Shown here: one piece after another, positions 11,001-23,000 of the stretch
Numbering within the stretch: position 1 is the first letter of the stretch
Layout of the letters: every line of letters starts with the position of its first letter
DNA from: Centropus unirufus
Lineage: Eukaryota > Chordata > Aves > Cuculiformes > Centropidae
DNA: 64,000 nt
Direction of reading: 5' to 3'
Assembly: GCA_013397695.1 (NCBI GenBank)
Contig: VYZI01001063.1
Coordinates: forward strand, 17,017-81,016
The notes under the pieces: generated by a model
The model's input: the letters and a program-made list of their open reading frames with translations, nothing else
What the model was told of the DNA's origin: nothing
The model's database searches: none
Translations under genes and position numbers: made by a program

Positions 11001-14000
11001 ATCCTGGAATGGTTTGGGTTGGAAAGGACTTCAAAACCCATGCACTTCCACCCCCTGCCATGGGCAGGGACACCTCCCACTGGATCAGGGGCTCCAAACC
11101 CCGTCCAACGTGGCCTTGAACACCTCCAGGGATGGGGCAGCCACCACTGCTCTGGGCAACCTGGGTCAGGGCCTCCCCACCCTCACAGCAAATCATTTCT
11201 CCCTAAGTTCTCATCTCAATCTTCCCTCTTTCAGCTCTTCCCAGCTTATTTTACATCCAAATCAGAGTGATTTCTGTCCTGCTGACTGGCTGTCACTTTG
11301 GCACTAATCCCAGAGCAGCTCCTTCCCTTCAATTCTAGTGTCAAGCAGGAAGTAAAATTAATAATCATTTATTCATCAACAACTTTACTAATTGTTGGTG
11401 CCACCATTGAAATTGTGCACTTGAACCCGCCAAAGTGTCCCAGTTCAGTACCAGACTCCCAAGGACTCCTGATTCCATGTGAGCCGTTATTTTTTAACTC
11501 CACTGTTTATTTCTTGACTGAGATGAGGAAGATTTTCCCAGAAGCCAAAAAAAGGCCCTGCTTGAATTCCCTCTTTTAAAACTAGCAGAGCTGGATTTAG
11601 CAAAGGAAAGGTAGATTGCAGGTTTGAAGAAGGAGCAAACCCTCGCTGCTCTGATTCTCGGGGGGGGATGGGGGTGGTATTTTGGTTGAATCTTATGAGC
11701 GCCAGCGTGGGAAACTGTCCCAGCCCCCTTGGCTGAGCTATCCACTAGGAGTAGCGTCAGGGTAGGATGTGTCAGGCAACATTCCCGTGTTCTGCCACCA
11801 GCCCCTCCTCCCTCCTTGTGCTACTCACTGCTCAGATGCGTCGTGGAAAGTTGGAAGAGCAGACAGAGTTTTATCGCGGAATAAATGTTCAAGGGCACAA
11901 GGGCTTCAGCTAGAAAAAGCCTCTGGGGAGGCCGCTTTAAGAGGGTTTTGCGTGGTTCCACTGGGAAGGATTTGTAAAGGAACTCCCATGGCAGAGGGGT
12001 GGAACTGGATGATCTTTAAGATCCTTCCAACCCAAACCATTCCATGATTCTGTAAAAGAGCCTTTGTTCAGTCTGGGGAGACCTGAGTTGAAACCAGAGG
12101 TGGGGAAAAAAGTTTGGCCACGGCCTGGTTTCCATTTCTCAGAAAGTAAAGATTGTGAGAGTCCAAAAGATCATGTTTGTGCCAGGCTGAGCAGTGCGGA
12201 AGCTGGCATCAGGAGCCTCCCTGCCAGCCAGTGACTGTGAAATTCAAGCAAATTCCAGTGACTGTGAAATTCCAGGGGTGAGTCTATGGCTCTCGGTGGT
12301 CTTGATGAAGACTAAAGGGAATGGTCCTTGTTACATTTTGGAGAGCCTTTTCCTTATCCCTGTCTCTTCTGGCTTTGACTTACACCTGGCTTCTGCCTTG
12401 TTATTACACAGCAGGAGAAACTGGGAATGGATTTGGAAGAAAAGTGTATTTCGAATGACATTCCACAGAAAACAGGAGAAAAATGCTTGTAACTGTTCAG
12501 AGGATTGAATCTCCTTGCATTTCTCTTTCGTCTCTTTCTCTTTTCGTTAGAGCTGAGCCTCTCCCCCCTCCCCCCGGTTAGCTCATCAGCACAACTTTAG
12601 ATACAGGGAATACACTGAGTGTCCTCTTGGTAAAGAAACAATTCCTGAGCAGTAAAAGTGTGAAAGAGAACATCTGCTCCCGTGAGCTCCCTCTGGTACA
12701 GCCCGGCCAGCACCAGGCACGTCATGGAGTTAACTTCTATGCAGGAATAACACCGAAACATATGATTCCGGATGACAGTCACAATAAGTGCATTGAATAG
12801 GGTCTGTGCTTGTCTCCCTCCACTTTGCTTTATGAAACATACCTGTTTAATATCCTGTGAAACACTCGTCAACCCGCTCTGGTTTGTAAATGTTGCATCT
12901 TCTGCCCAATTGCACCATTCACCTGGAACCAGCAGATAGAAGTGGGTGCTAATAAAAGCTCAAGCTGTCTGAAAGGACTGAATTTCTAAGCTGGATTTGC
13001 GAATTTTAAGGGAAGCCAAAGGAACTGGAAAATCCTGATGCAAACTAAAAGCCTCAGTGTTACAGCTGGTTCACAGTGGGGGCTGGGGAGCTCTCGGCTT
13101 GGGGTGTTTGATTTCTCACCAGTGAGTTTTATTGTAGTGGCACGGAGGCTTCCAGGGCAGCTTCTGTAACCATAGTATTTACCTTTTCTCAAAGGTGGAT
13201 TTGATGAGCAACTGAAGGATCAGAAATAGGTTCAGTTTGTGTTTTGTGATTTGCCAGACTGTGCATACAGGGAGCCCCTGGAGCTCAGCAGTTCCCCTGG
13301 GTCCCCCCTGCCCCACACCACGCGATGCAGCCGGTGCCAGGCAGGCTGTGGCCATGCCTTTGGGCTGCCTTTTTCAGCGAAGGAAGTCTCCGAGTCCTCC
13401 ACTTTCTGGACTCATGATTGCCTAATATGGTAAGGTATGTCCTGATGGGCCACGCTATTTGCTGAGATGCAAGGGAAAGTTGTGTACTGGAAGCGAACAA
13501 AATAGGTGAACTTGTTGCTGATTGCTAAGTAAAATCTTTTAATTGGGTCGCGCTGCATGGTGCTGCTCATCCTGTGCCTTATTGCCACTCGCTCAGGTCC
13601 CTCCTGGGGACTAACGCTGCAGGGATTTCTCCCTGCTTTCACCCTTGACTGCTCACTTAGAGTCATAGAATCCTAGAATCACCAGGTTGGAAAAGACCTT
13701 TGGAGATCATCGAGCCCGATCATCCCTGTCCACCACTGAACCCCTGAGCACCTCGTCCCCACAGCTTTTAAACCCCTCCAGGGATGGAGCCTCCATCCCC
13801 ACCCTGTGCAGCCTCTGCCAGGGCCTGAAAACCCTTTTAGTGAAGACTTTTTTCCTGTCATCCAATTTGCCCCTGCCCTGATGCAGCTTGAGGCCATTCC
13901 CCCTCATCCCATCCTCTGTCACTTGGGAGAAGAGCCCAGCTCCCACCTCTCCACACGCTCCTTCCAGGCACTTGGAAGAAGGGATGAGGTCTCCTCTCAG

Positions 14001-17000
14001 CCTCCTCCAGACTCAACAACCCCAGTTCCCTCGGCCCCACTTCTGGCACAATTGCTGGGGGAGGATGGGGAGAGGCACCTGGCCCACAGCCAGGGTAGCG
14101 TAGGTGGGACTATGCTTCACTTGCACAACTACAGCTAAATTATAGAGCATTTAATTCCCTGTAACTTTAGGCCGTGAGAGATTGGCTCTGTTTAGCCCTG
14201 TTTATAAACAAAATGCTGTAATGGGCTGTGTGTGCTGCAAGGGAAGGCGCTCTTTAATGTGTGTGTAATGAGCAATATGAAGTGGAGTCTAAAATAGCAG
14301 AGATCTGCTGCAAGAGCATGAGCTAACATTTTCCCCTAGAGCTTCAAACGTGGTGGAGAACAGGAGGGTCCTGGGTTCTTTGTGGGGCGGAGGGGGAGTC
14401 ACTATAGAAATGGAAATTTATTCTGCAAATGAATTCGTTCTACAAACCCATTTCCCACCTGCATGGCTTGAGCTGCCCGGGTGCTGCAGCTGGAGATGCG
14501 CATCTTGGGTTTTCTTAACCCTGGTGTTTTGAGAAGGCATCAGCCTGGGTGTCTGTTGTCCCCATGGATGGAGCGTTCAGCTCACCAGCACAGCTGCCCA
14601 GCTCCTACAGCTCCTACAGCTCTGGGAAAACACATTGTGCTTGAAGCCCAGCAGGCCAAGGCGGCTGCACGGACCTCAGGGTTCGAGCTAAATGTGTCCA
14701 GGTTCATTCCTGTACTTCACCATGGGGCTGAGTGAGGAAGGTGTCATGTGAAGCAGACACATGATGGAGATGGAGAGGAGTAACACAAAACCAGCTCAAA
14801 TCTGGTCTGCGAGTCTCAGGAAGATGAAGCAAAGGAGCGAGTCCTCCAGGACTGACTTACAAGGTCATGGACTCTTAACTATTTCAGGTAACATTATGCT
14901 TTAACGTCTTCTTTAGGGCATTACTCTCACAGTTTCAGTGTAGTCTGAGGTGAGGAATCTTTCTCAGTTGTCAGCAAGTGATTTCTCCTGAAGCAATGGA
15001 GCTGAAGTTAGCAACGCCTTGGATTCCCACCAGATACCTTGGCTTTAGCTGGCATTGCTGGGAGGCCGTGCAGTTGGTTCCCATTATCCCATTTCACCCC
15101 TGCGTCCTGTCCCTTTGCCTACACGGCTGCCGTTGCTCTGGTGTCCTGGCATCTTTTTGCTTTCTTCCCAGAAGGAACTGGGAGCAGTGAGATGGATAGG
15201 GTGGCAGCAGGGTTAGCGCTATGATTGTGTTTCTCTCCACCTCCAGTGGAGCATGGATGCAGCACAGCCACTCCAGGAGGCAGGACCAGTCACACTCAGC
15301 GTGGCTGTTAGCCTGGACCCATTGGCCTGAGGAACATCTTGGCTGCTGGGACCATAGCCCAAAGACAGAATAAATAAAGAAAAATCATAGAATCGTGGAA
15401 TGGTTTGGGTTGGAAGGGACTTCAAAGCCCATCCAGTTCCACCTCCATGCCATGGGCTCGGGATTTCTCAGCCCCATCCAACCTGGCTTTGAACACCTCC
15501 AGAGATGGGGCAGCGTGGCTTCTCTGGGCAACCTGGGCCAGGGCCTCCCCACCCTCACTGCAAAACGTTTCTGCCTAAGATCTCTGCTCAGTCTCCCCTC
15601 TTTCAGCTGAAAACCATTCCCCCTTGTCCTCTATGTCAAATTGTGTCCATAATTTTTAAAGGTTACCAGTGTATTTTTGTGCTAACCCAGGGAATGGAGC
15701 CCCCTTTCAGGTTTTGTTGGAAACTGTCGAACTCTGTCTCATCCTGATAAAAATTATGGAAAGGAAAAATGTCTCTAACTGCTTAACTACTCAGAGCAGG
15801 TTCCTTGCCCCTCTGGGAGCTGATGCTCATGCTTTGCTGTCAGTTGGAGACATCCTCCAAAAAAAATCTGATCTGCCGGAAAAAAATTCCTGCACATAGC
15901 AGGAGATCCCTGGGCACCTGTGGCGTGTTGGCACGTACGGGAGAAGAGGAGAATGGTGCGTGGCAATAGAAGGTGGCTCCAGCAGGGGCAACTCCAGTCC
16001 CTCATGTGCAGGGATTCCCTTCCAGCCCTTCTCACCTGGCTGCTGGGTGACGCTGCTTGGTGCAGCCCCCGGGAAGCCGGGAAGCCAAGAACCCCTGGTG
16101 CCTGGAGGATCCGTGCAGCATGGGGCAGGCCTGTGTTTTGGGGGGGATTATTTGTCTCCCAGAAGGAGTGAAAAGCAGAAGCGGGGTTGCCAGACAAGGA
16201 ACTGAAGAGTCTTCTAAATTTGTTTGGAAAACTGAAGTCAAATTCCCTGGCAATAAAATGTCCTTTGGAGACGACAACTGTCGGAAAAACCATGTATTCC
16301 AGTGATTCAAGTATGGTGATACTGCCTGCCCCCCATGTCTTTAAAAGGCCAATTTTTGTTCTCAGTTTATCTCCTCCCACTTGCTTCTCTTCAGAAAGAG
16401 CCTTCTGTTTGGCAAGTCGATAGTTTTTTGCTTTTGGACATGGAATTTCCCTACCAGAAATAACATTATTTGGCACAAGCTGCTTGGTAGGCTCAGATGT
16501 AGAATCCTTAAGCAGCAAAAGTCCTTCCTGGTAAGAATTTCCCAACAGCTTTGGTTTAATTCACGCCTTGGCACATTTTGATTGTTCATTGTAGCTGGTA
16601 CTTAGCGTGTAGGTAAGGCTGGCACTGCTGGGGTTGGAGTGTTTAGTGTGTCTACATATAAATATACGCAGATCATAGAACCATGGAATGGTTTGGGTTG
16701 GAAGGGACCTCAAAGCCCAGCCAGTTCCACTCCTGCCATGGGCAGGGACACCTCCCACTTCATCAAGAAGCGGCTCCAAGCCCCATCCAACCTGGCCTTG
16801 AACACTTCCTGGGATGGGGCAGTCACCGCTTCTCTGGGCAACCTGGGATGGGGCCTCACCACCCTCATTGTGAAGAATTCTTTCCAAATGTCCAGTAAAA
16901 ATCTTCCCCCTTCCAATTTAAACCCGTTCCCCCCATATTCTATCACTCCATGCCCTTGGAAAAAGTCCCTCGCCCCCAGCCGATTACCCCCAGAGATGAG

Positions 17001-20000
17001 CCACAGAGTGGCTGGGGCGGGCAGGACATCCATAGGTTCTCCTGATCTTTGCTAAAGAGCAAAATGGATCGCGACTGTTGTGAGAGCCTGGAGATTTCTG
17101 TTTCTCTGTGTCATAGTTTGGAAAGTCCCTTAGCCTGAAATAGCCCTGCTTACATCTGGTTCTCGGATGAACGTTTGCACTTCCATTTCCCTGAATGTCT
17201 TGGTCAGTTCCCGCAGTGCCACGCGGCTGCTTCGCCCCTTCGCAAGGAAGTGGGGAAGGGGGAACCTTTCAGTAAACACCTGCAGCTTCAGCTGCCAAAC
17301 ACCGTGCTCTGACTCTCCAGGAGAGCTGGGGAGGGGTTCCTGATCAGGGAGGGCAAGGATAGGATGAGGGGAAGGGTTTTCAGCTGCAAGCGGGGAGATT
17401 GAGATGAGATCTTAGGGAGAAATGTGAGGCTGGGGAGGCCCTGGCGCAGGTTGCCCAGAGCAGTGGGGGCTGCCCCATCCCTGGAGGTGTTCAAGGACAG
17501 GTTGGATGGGGCTTGGAGCCCCCTGATCCAGTGGGAGGTGTCGCTGCCTATGGGAGGGGGTGGGACTGGATGGGCTTTGAGGTTCCTTCCAACCCAACAC
17601 ATTCCATGACTCTACTCCTAACTCCAGATCATGAAATCCTTATCTCTATTCTGCAATTTTCTCTTCTTCTTCTTCTCTGACCTTAGGGAGGTCCCCAGAG
17701 GTGTTGATGATCACCCCTGCTTCTCATCCTGTTTTAAATGCTGCATTCAGGGCTCTTTGTCCATTCTTTCAAAACTCAACTCTGCTCGGCAGAACTGCAG
17801 AAGGTTTTTCCCCTGTGTTCTTAGTTTGACACAGATGCTAAAATGCTGCTTCTGTGCTCAGAACAGTGCTTTTTTTTTCACTCTCTTTACTGCTGCATTT
17901 TATTTTCTATATATAAAAAAAAGGACAAAGAAAAGCAAAGAAAGCAAAAGGAAAAGAATTCTGTTTTCATATTTAAAATGTCCTTTTCTCAGCCCACACT
18001 CAAATTTACTGCTTCTGCTACTTAATTATAAGCCAGGTCTGCCTGCTGGGTCCAGCTTCCAGCCTTTTCATGAGGAATTTAGCGAGAGGAGTAAAAAGTG
18101 GGTGTAGTATGGTGCTATAGGTGTGATTGCAGGTGCTCTGTGTGTGTTTGGAGGAGGGGAAGATCCTTTGCTTGTGCTTCCTGGCTGTGAGACACAGCGC
18201 CAGGTCTGCTCAGGGGAATCCTGGTCCGTGCACTGCAGATGAAAGCCTCTTCACTTTAGGTTTTTATTCCATTTATGGCAAAGTGCTGCAGTGCCTGCAC
18301 ATCGCAGGGCAGCCCAGCAATTGCTGACCAATAACTGCTTTGCTACAGCCTTCTGTTACTGAACATCATTGCCTTTTTCAGTTGGAAAGAAATGCTGTGA
18401 GGCTATAATTGAACCTGTAAAAGCTTGCACATCATTTTGAAGTGATTTATTTACAGTGCTTTATATACCATGTATTTCCAATCAACTTTTCATTATCCAC
18501 ACTAATAGTGGGGTGGGTCCTGCAGTAAATACAGCTGCCACAGCTCTGACCCTGCCTTGTCCCACAGAATGCAGCCCTCTGGATTCCCACACTCTGTAGA
18601 CTGGATCACAAAGGTGACCCCAGGGCTGGAGCACGTCCCGTCAGAGGCCAGGCTGGGAGAGTTGGGGGTTTCAGCCTGGAGAAGAGAAGGCTCCACGGAG
18701 ACCTTAGAGCAGCTTCCAGCACTGAAAGGGGCTCCAGGAGGGGAGGGGCTTTTGATCCAGCTAAATGCAGAATTAGCTGTCCAAAAAAGATGGTTTATTA
18801 TTCCAACTTCTGAAGTCTGACTTTTCCTCACATCTCCTGGGTTAATTAGCAGTGCTGCTAATTCAGCATGAACCCATTACGTGCTAAACGGAGCAGAATT
18901 GCTCTGCACAAAAGGCAATGGTTGCAGGGAATGAAGGTGTGAGAGCAGGAGGGTTAACAAGACTCAGCCTTTTCTTTGCAGGGGAATTCCTTTCCATGAT
19001 TCCTGGTAATGCTCTAGAGATGTTTTACTGTCCCACATGGAGGAATCCACAGTAATCACCGGTGCTGTAACCTTTCAGCTGACCCTGGAGCCACACATGG
19101 TACAGCAAAAGGGGGTTTCTGGCTTGTAAGCCCCAAGCTCCAGTTGATCCCAGGCTTTTCCTTTGCAAATAGCAACGTTGGTGTCTGATTTGGACACAGG
19201 GGAACAAGCGCAGGGCAGGTGCGAAGCTCTTGGGGGGACGAGGTAGCAGAACCGCTCAGCGTGTGCAAAGGCTGTGCTATGCTTAGGGCCTAAATAATCA
19301 CAAGTACAGGACATCCTGAGGTGGAAGGAGTAACCGGATTTATTAAACTCTACCCGCAGTGTAAATGTTATTATCGGACTCTTACAGCATGGATTTCAGG
19401 TTTGTGTGCCAATCCAGTAACGTAAAAGCAGTGGGAACTCTGGTCATGACTCCGTTCTCTGTAACTCACATCAATAGTTCAATAACTATTGGATTCTTCA
19501 TGTTTAAACTCAGTTTCTCTGGATTTAATACAGCACTCCTTCAGACCCAGAACACTTATTTCATGGGCAGAGTGTGGTCTTGTAGCCTGGCTCTTGGAAA
19601 CAACTGTGCCAGGGGGTTTTGTTTCACTCTGTTTCTCCAGAGAAGGGTGATGCCAGTAAATGTGACTTTAGGATTGATTTAAATATTGTTTAAAATCTGA
19701 ATTATTTATTTCAGTGTTCCCAGGGCTGGAACACGAGCACACACAGAAGCAGCGCACTCTCCTTCAGGGTGGGAGGAACCAGAAGTGAGGGTTGTGAAGC
19801 CTTTTTTAATGGAATAATAAACATTAAACCCTGTGGAAGGGGAGACCAGTAGTTTCTGGGGCTGCTTTGAGCAACTCGGGGGGGTTCTTTACTTCTCAAA
19901 GCCAAGCAAGCACAATGGGCTCAGCACCAGGTTCAAAGGAAGGCATGAAACATGTTGCCTGCCTCTCCCTTTTGTTCCTCATCCAGGTGGGTTAGGAGTC

Positions 20001-23000
20001 CCATCTGGTGTCCCTGCAGTACAGGGCCTTGTTCTTGCATGGCTTGGCCCAGCGCAGGAAACCAGAAGAGCTGTGCCACCAGGCAGACCCTGTCCTCAAA
20101 GACTGAGCATTTTGGTCCCCGCGTCCTCAGCATAAACTTCTCTCCTGCACTGAGGCCAGCTGAAGGTTCATCTGTGTTACCAAGCATTCCTGCCCACCAG
20201 GCTGTGTCCCAGATGCCTGTTGGGAACAGTCCCTGCCAGTGCCCTGGTGGAGCATGGAAGAGCATGGATGGCCTAGCACGAGGTGATGACCTTCCAGCAG
20301 CTCAGTGGGCTGCAGGGTTGTGTGCTGGTGAGCAGGAGTGGTCCCTGGCTGTGCTTAATCTCACAGATGTGGCCAAGGAGACCCTGTGGGAAGGTCCGTG
20401 GTGTGGAGAGCATCCTGGTGGTGGGCAGCCCAGAGCCCCAGTCTCTGTCTGCAGCTCAGCCCGTCCATCAGCTGAGCCTCGTGTAGCTGAAGATGCCAAC
20501 GGGCTCTCCCGTACGTGCCTGCTCAGGGAGATAGGGAGCTTTGGCTCTGGATGAAAGAAGTCAGCTGGATGGGAAGTGACTCAGTGAGGTACAGGAGTGT
20601 GTGGCAAACCTGATGGGGATGGTGACAGCTAGGACTCTGAGAATATTGTTTGGGGATAATTTGTTCCAAAAATACCAACTCCTCCCCCTCACCCTTCAAA
20701 TTTCATTAGAATTCTGGTCTCCCAGGAGGGCTTCTCCTCTCCTTCTCCTCTGCGCTCCCGGAGAGCATGCCGTGGGCATCACCCCTGAGCATCACTGCAG
20801 CTGGGGCTTGAGCTCCTGGCTTCGTTTCTCATTCCTGGCTGCTGCAGGTTGGAAAGTTACAGTGCCACTAAAACTGATTTTATCCGTGTCACATTCTGTG
20901 AGTGAAGAAATTCAACACAGATTAGAGGGGTGTTTGTATTTTTCCACTCAAATATTTAGCTTAGAACTTCATCTGAAGAGTAGGCCACAAGGATAATCTG
21001 AGGGCACTTCCAGTACAAGGCCAGGCTGAGAGAGCTGGGTTTGGTCAGCCTGGAAAAGAGAAGGCTCTGGGAAGATCTTAGAGTAGATCCCAGTACTGAA
21101 TGGGGCTCCAAGAAAGCTGGGGAGGGGCTCTGGATCAGGGAGTGCAGGGTTAGGACAAGGGGTTATGATTTTCAGCCAAAAGAGAGGAGATTGAGATGAG
21201 ATCTTAGGGAGAAATGTTTTACTGTGAGGATGATGAGGCCCTGGCCCAGGTTGCCCAGAGCAGTGGTGGCTGCCCGAGCCCTGGAGGTGTTCAAGGCCAG
21301 GTTGGATGGGGCTTGGAGCCCCTGATGCAGTGGGAGGTGTCCCTATCCATGGCAGGGGGATTGGATAATCTGTAAAGTCCCCTTCCAACCCAATCCATTC
21401 CATGGTTCTATTCCATGATTCCTGCTGGGCAATATCCTTCACAGGCAGAAACATTCGGATCTAAACCACGACCTTGACTGTTACAAACCTCAAGGCAGCG
21501 GCGCTGCAAGGAAGGGTCGGGTTTCAGGCTTACACAGGGGAAGACTTGAAAGCAAACCATGCAAAACGCCAGGAAGAAACCCATAAATTAGGCACCGTTG
21601 TTGAAGTAATGATGAAAGGGAGCATGTTTGGCCATATTGCATCTCATTCTGCTGCCTTTCTCCTGGCTAATAAGGATATTATTATGGCTCGTCCCACCCC
21701 TCCTCTCTAAAACGAGTTGTTCACCAAGATGTGTTTTGTCAGTCTGTGAGGCATCTGCACTTGATGACTAATTAACTTTTAATTAGTAGGGAATAGAAAG
21801 TGCAGTTTTTGTTTTAGTTTGAGGCTCAGGCTGTGAGTTCCGTGCTGAAATACTGATTTTTGAGCTTTCCCACCCCTCCTCAGCAGAAACAAGACCATGG
21901 AGGGATGTGGAAAGGGTTCTTTTAGGACTGGACGGGAGGGGAAGCAAAGCCCTGCGATTTGGAACTGTTTGACTCCACCTCAGTGACTAAAGCCAGGCTT
22001 TGTCAGCCTCCCAGTTGCGATTGAGACACCCCAGTGTGCTGGTGGCCACACAGGTTGGCCCGGTTTCACTTGTGCTGTTTTGTAACCCCAGAAACTGAGA
22101 GTGGTCCGAAAGGATCACCCATGTGTGCATGTGCTATAAATATGCTTTTAAAATGTCTGAGTTACCTTGCTGTCCTGTAGCGCGGTCGGGCTCCGGAGGA
22201 GAGGCTGGGGGAGGCGGCGGTGATGAGTGCAGCAGATGGAGGCTGGATAGATCAAGGTCCTGCCACAGTCCCCTTGAGCAGCAGGGTGCCTGTCACTGCC
22301 TTCTTGTGTGTCTGGACTTCGTTTCCATACCTTTAAAAGGGAAGGCAGAAATATTGCCAAGCAGAATTAGTCCTCTCCAGATTTTTTTACCTCCCCGCTG
22401 CAGTCAGGGAATAATGAATCTCCTCCTTCCCCATGAGGTATAAAGTAGAAACCCAATCTCAAAGTGACTTTCCTGGAGGAGGGCAATCCAGCAGCCAGCT
22501 TTCCTTCCCTCAGTGGTCACACAGTGATGCTGCATCGCCCCTGGTCAGTGAAGAGGCTGGGTGGCAGCAGGAATCAATGCAGCTGCTGTTCCAAGCACCC
22601 TTCCAAGCTCTGTGTCAGTAGAATTACCCAATTGCAAGGCACTGTGCAAGAAGGGAGCAAGACCTCAAGTCACGGAGAGACATGGCAGTGCAGTAACACC
22701 CTTCGAACATGGGATAAAGGCCATCTTCTGCACTTGCTTGGAAGTGTTCCATGAAGAGGCAGCCTGTGGGGGCTGCAGCAGGACGTGCACTGCACACGGG
22801 TTTACCCCAGGCACCCAGCGACGTGGGCACTGGCTGCATTGGCTGGGAATGAGGCTGGATAAGGACAAATCCTTCCAGGTGGTACCAGTCCTTCCAGCAC
22901 TGATTCAGGACTGATGTCTTTCCAGCAAAGAAAAGCATGGATTTGCCAGCTTATGATTGCCAGAGTGTGCTGAATGCGAAGTCTGTGCCCCTCTGCGTGT

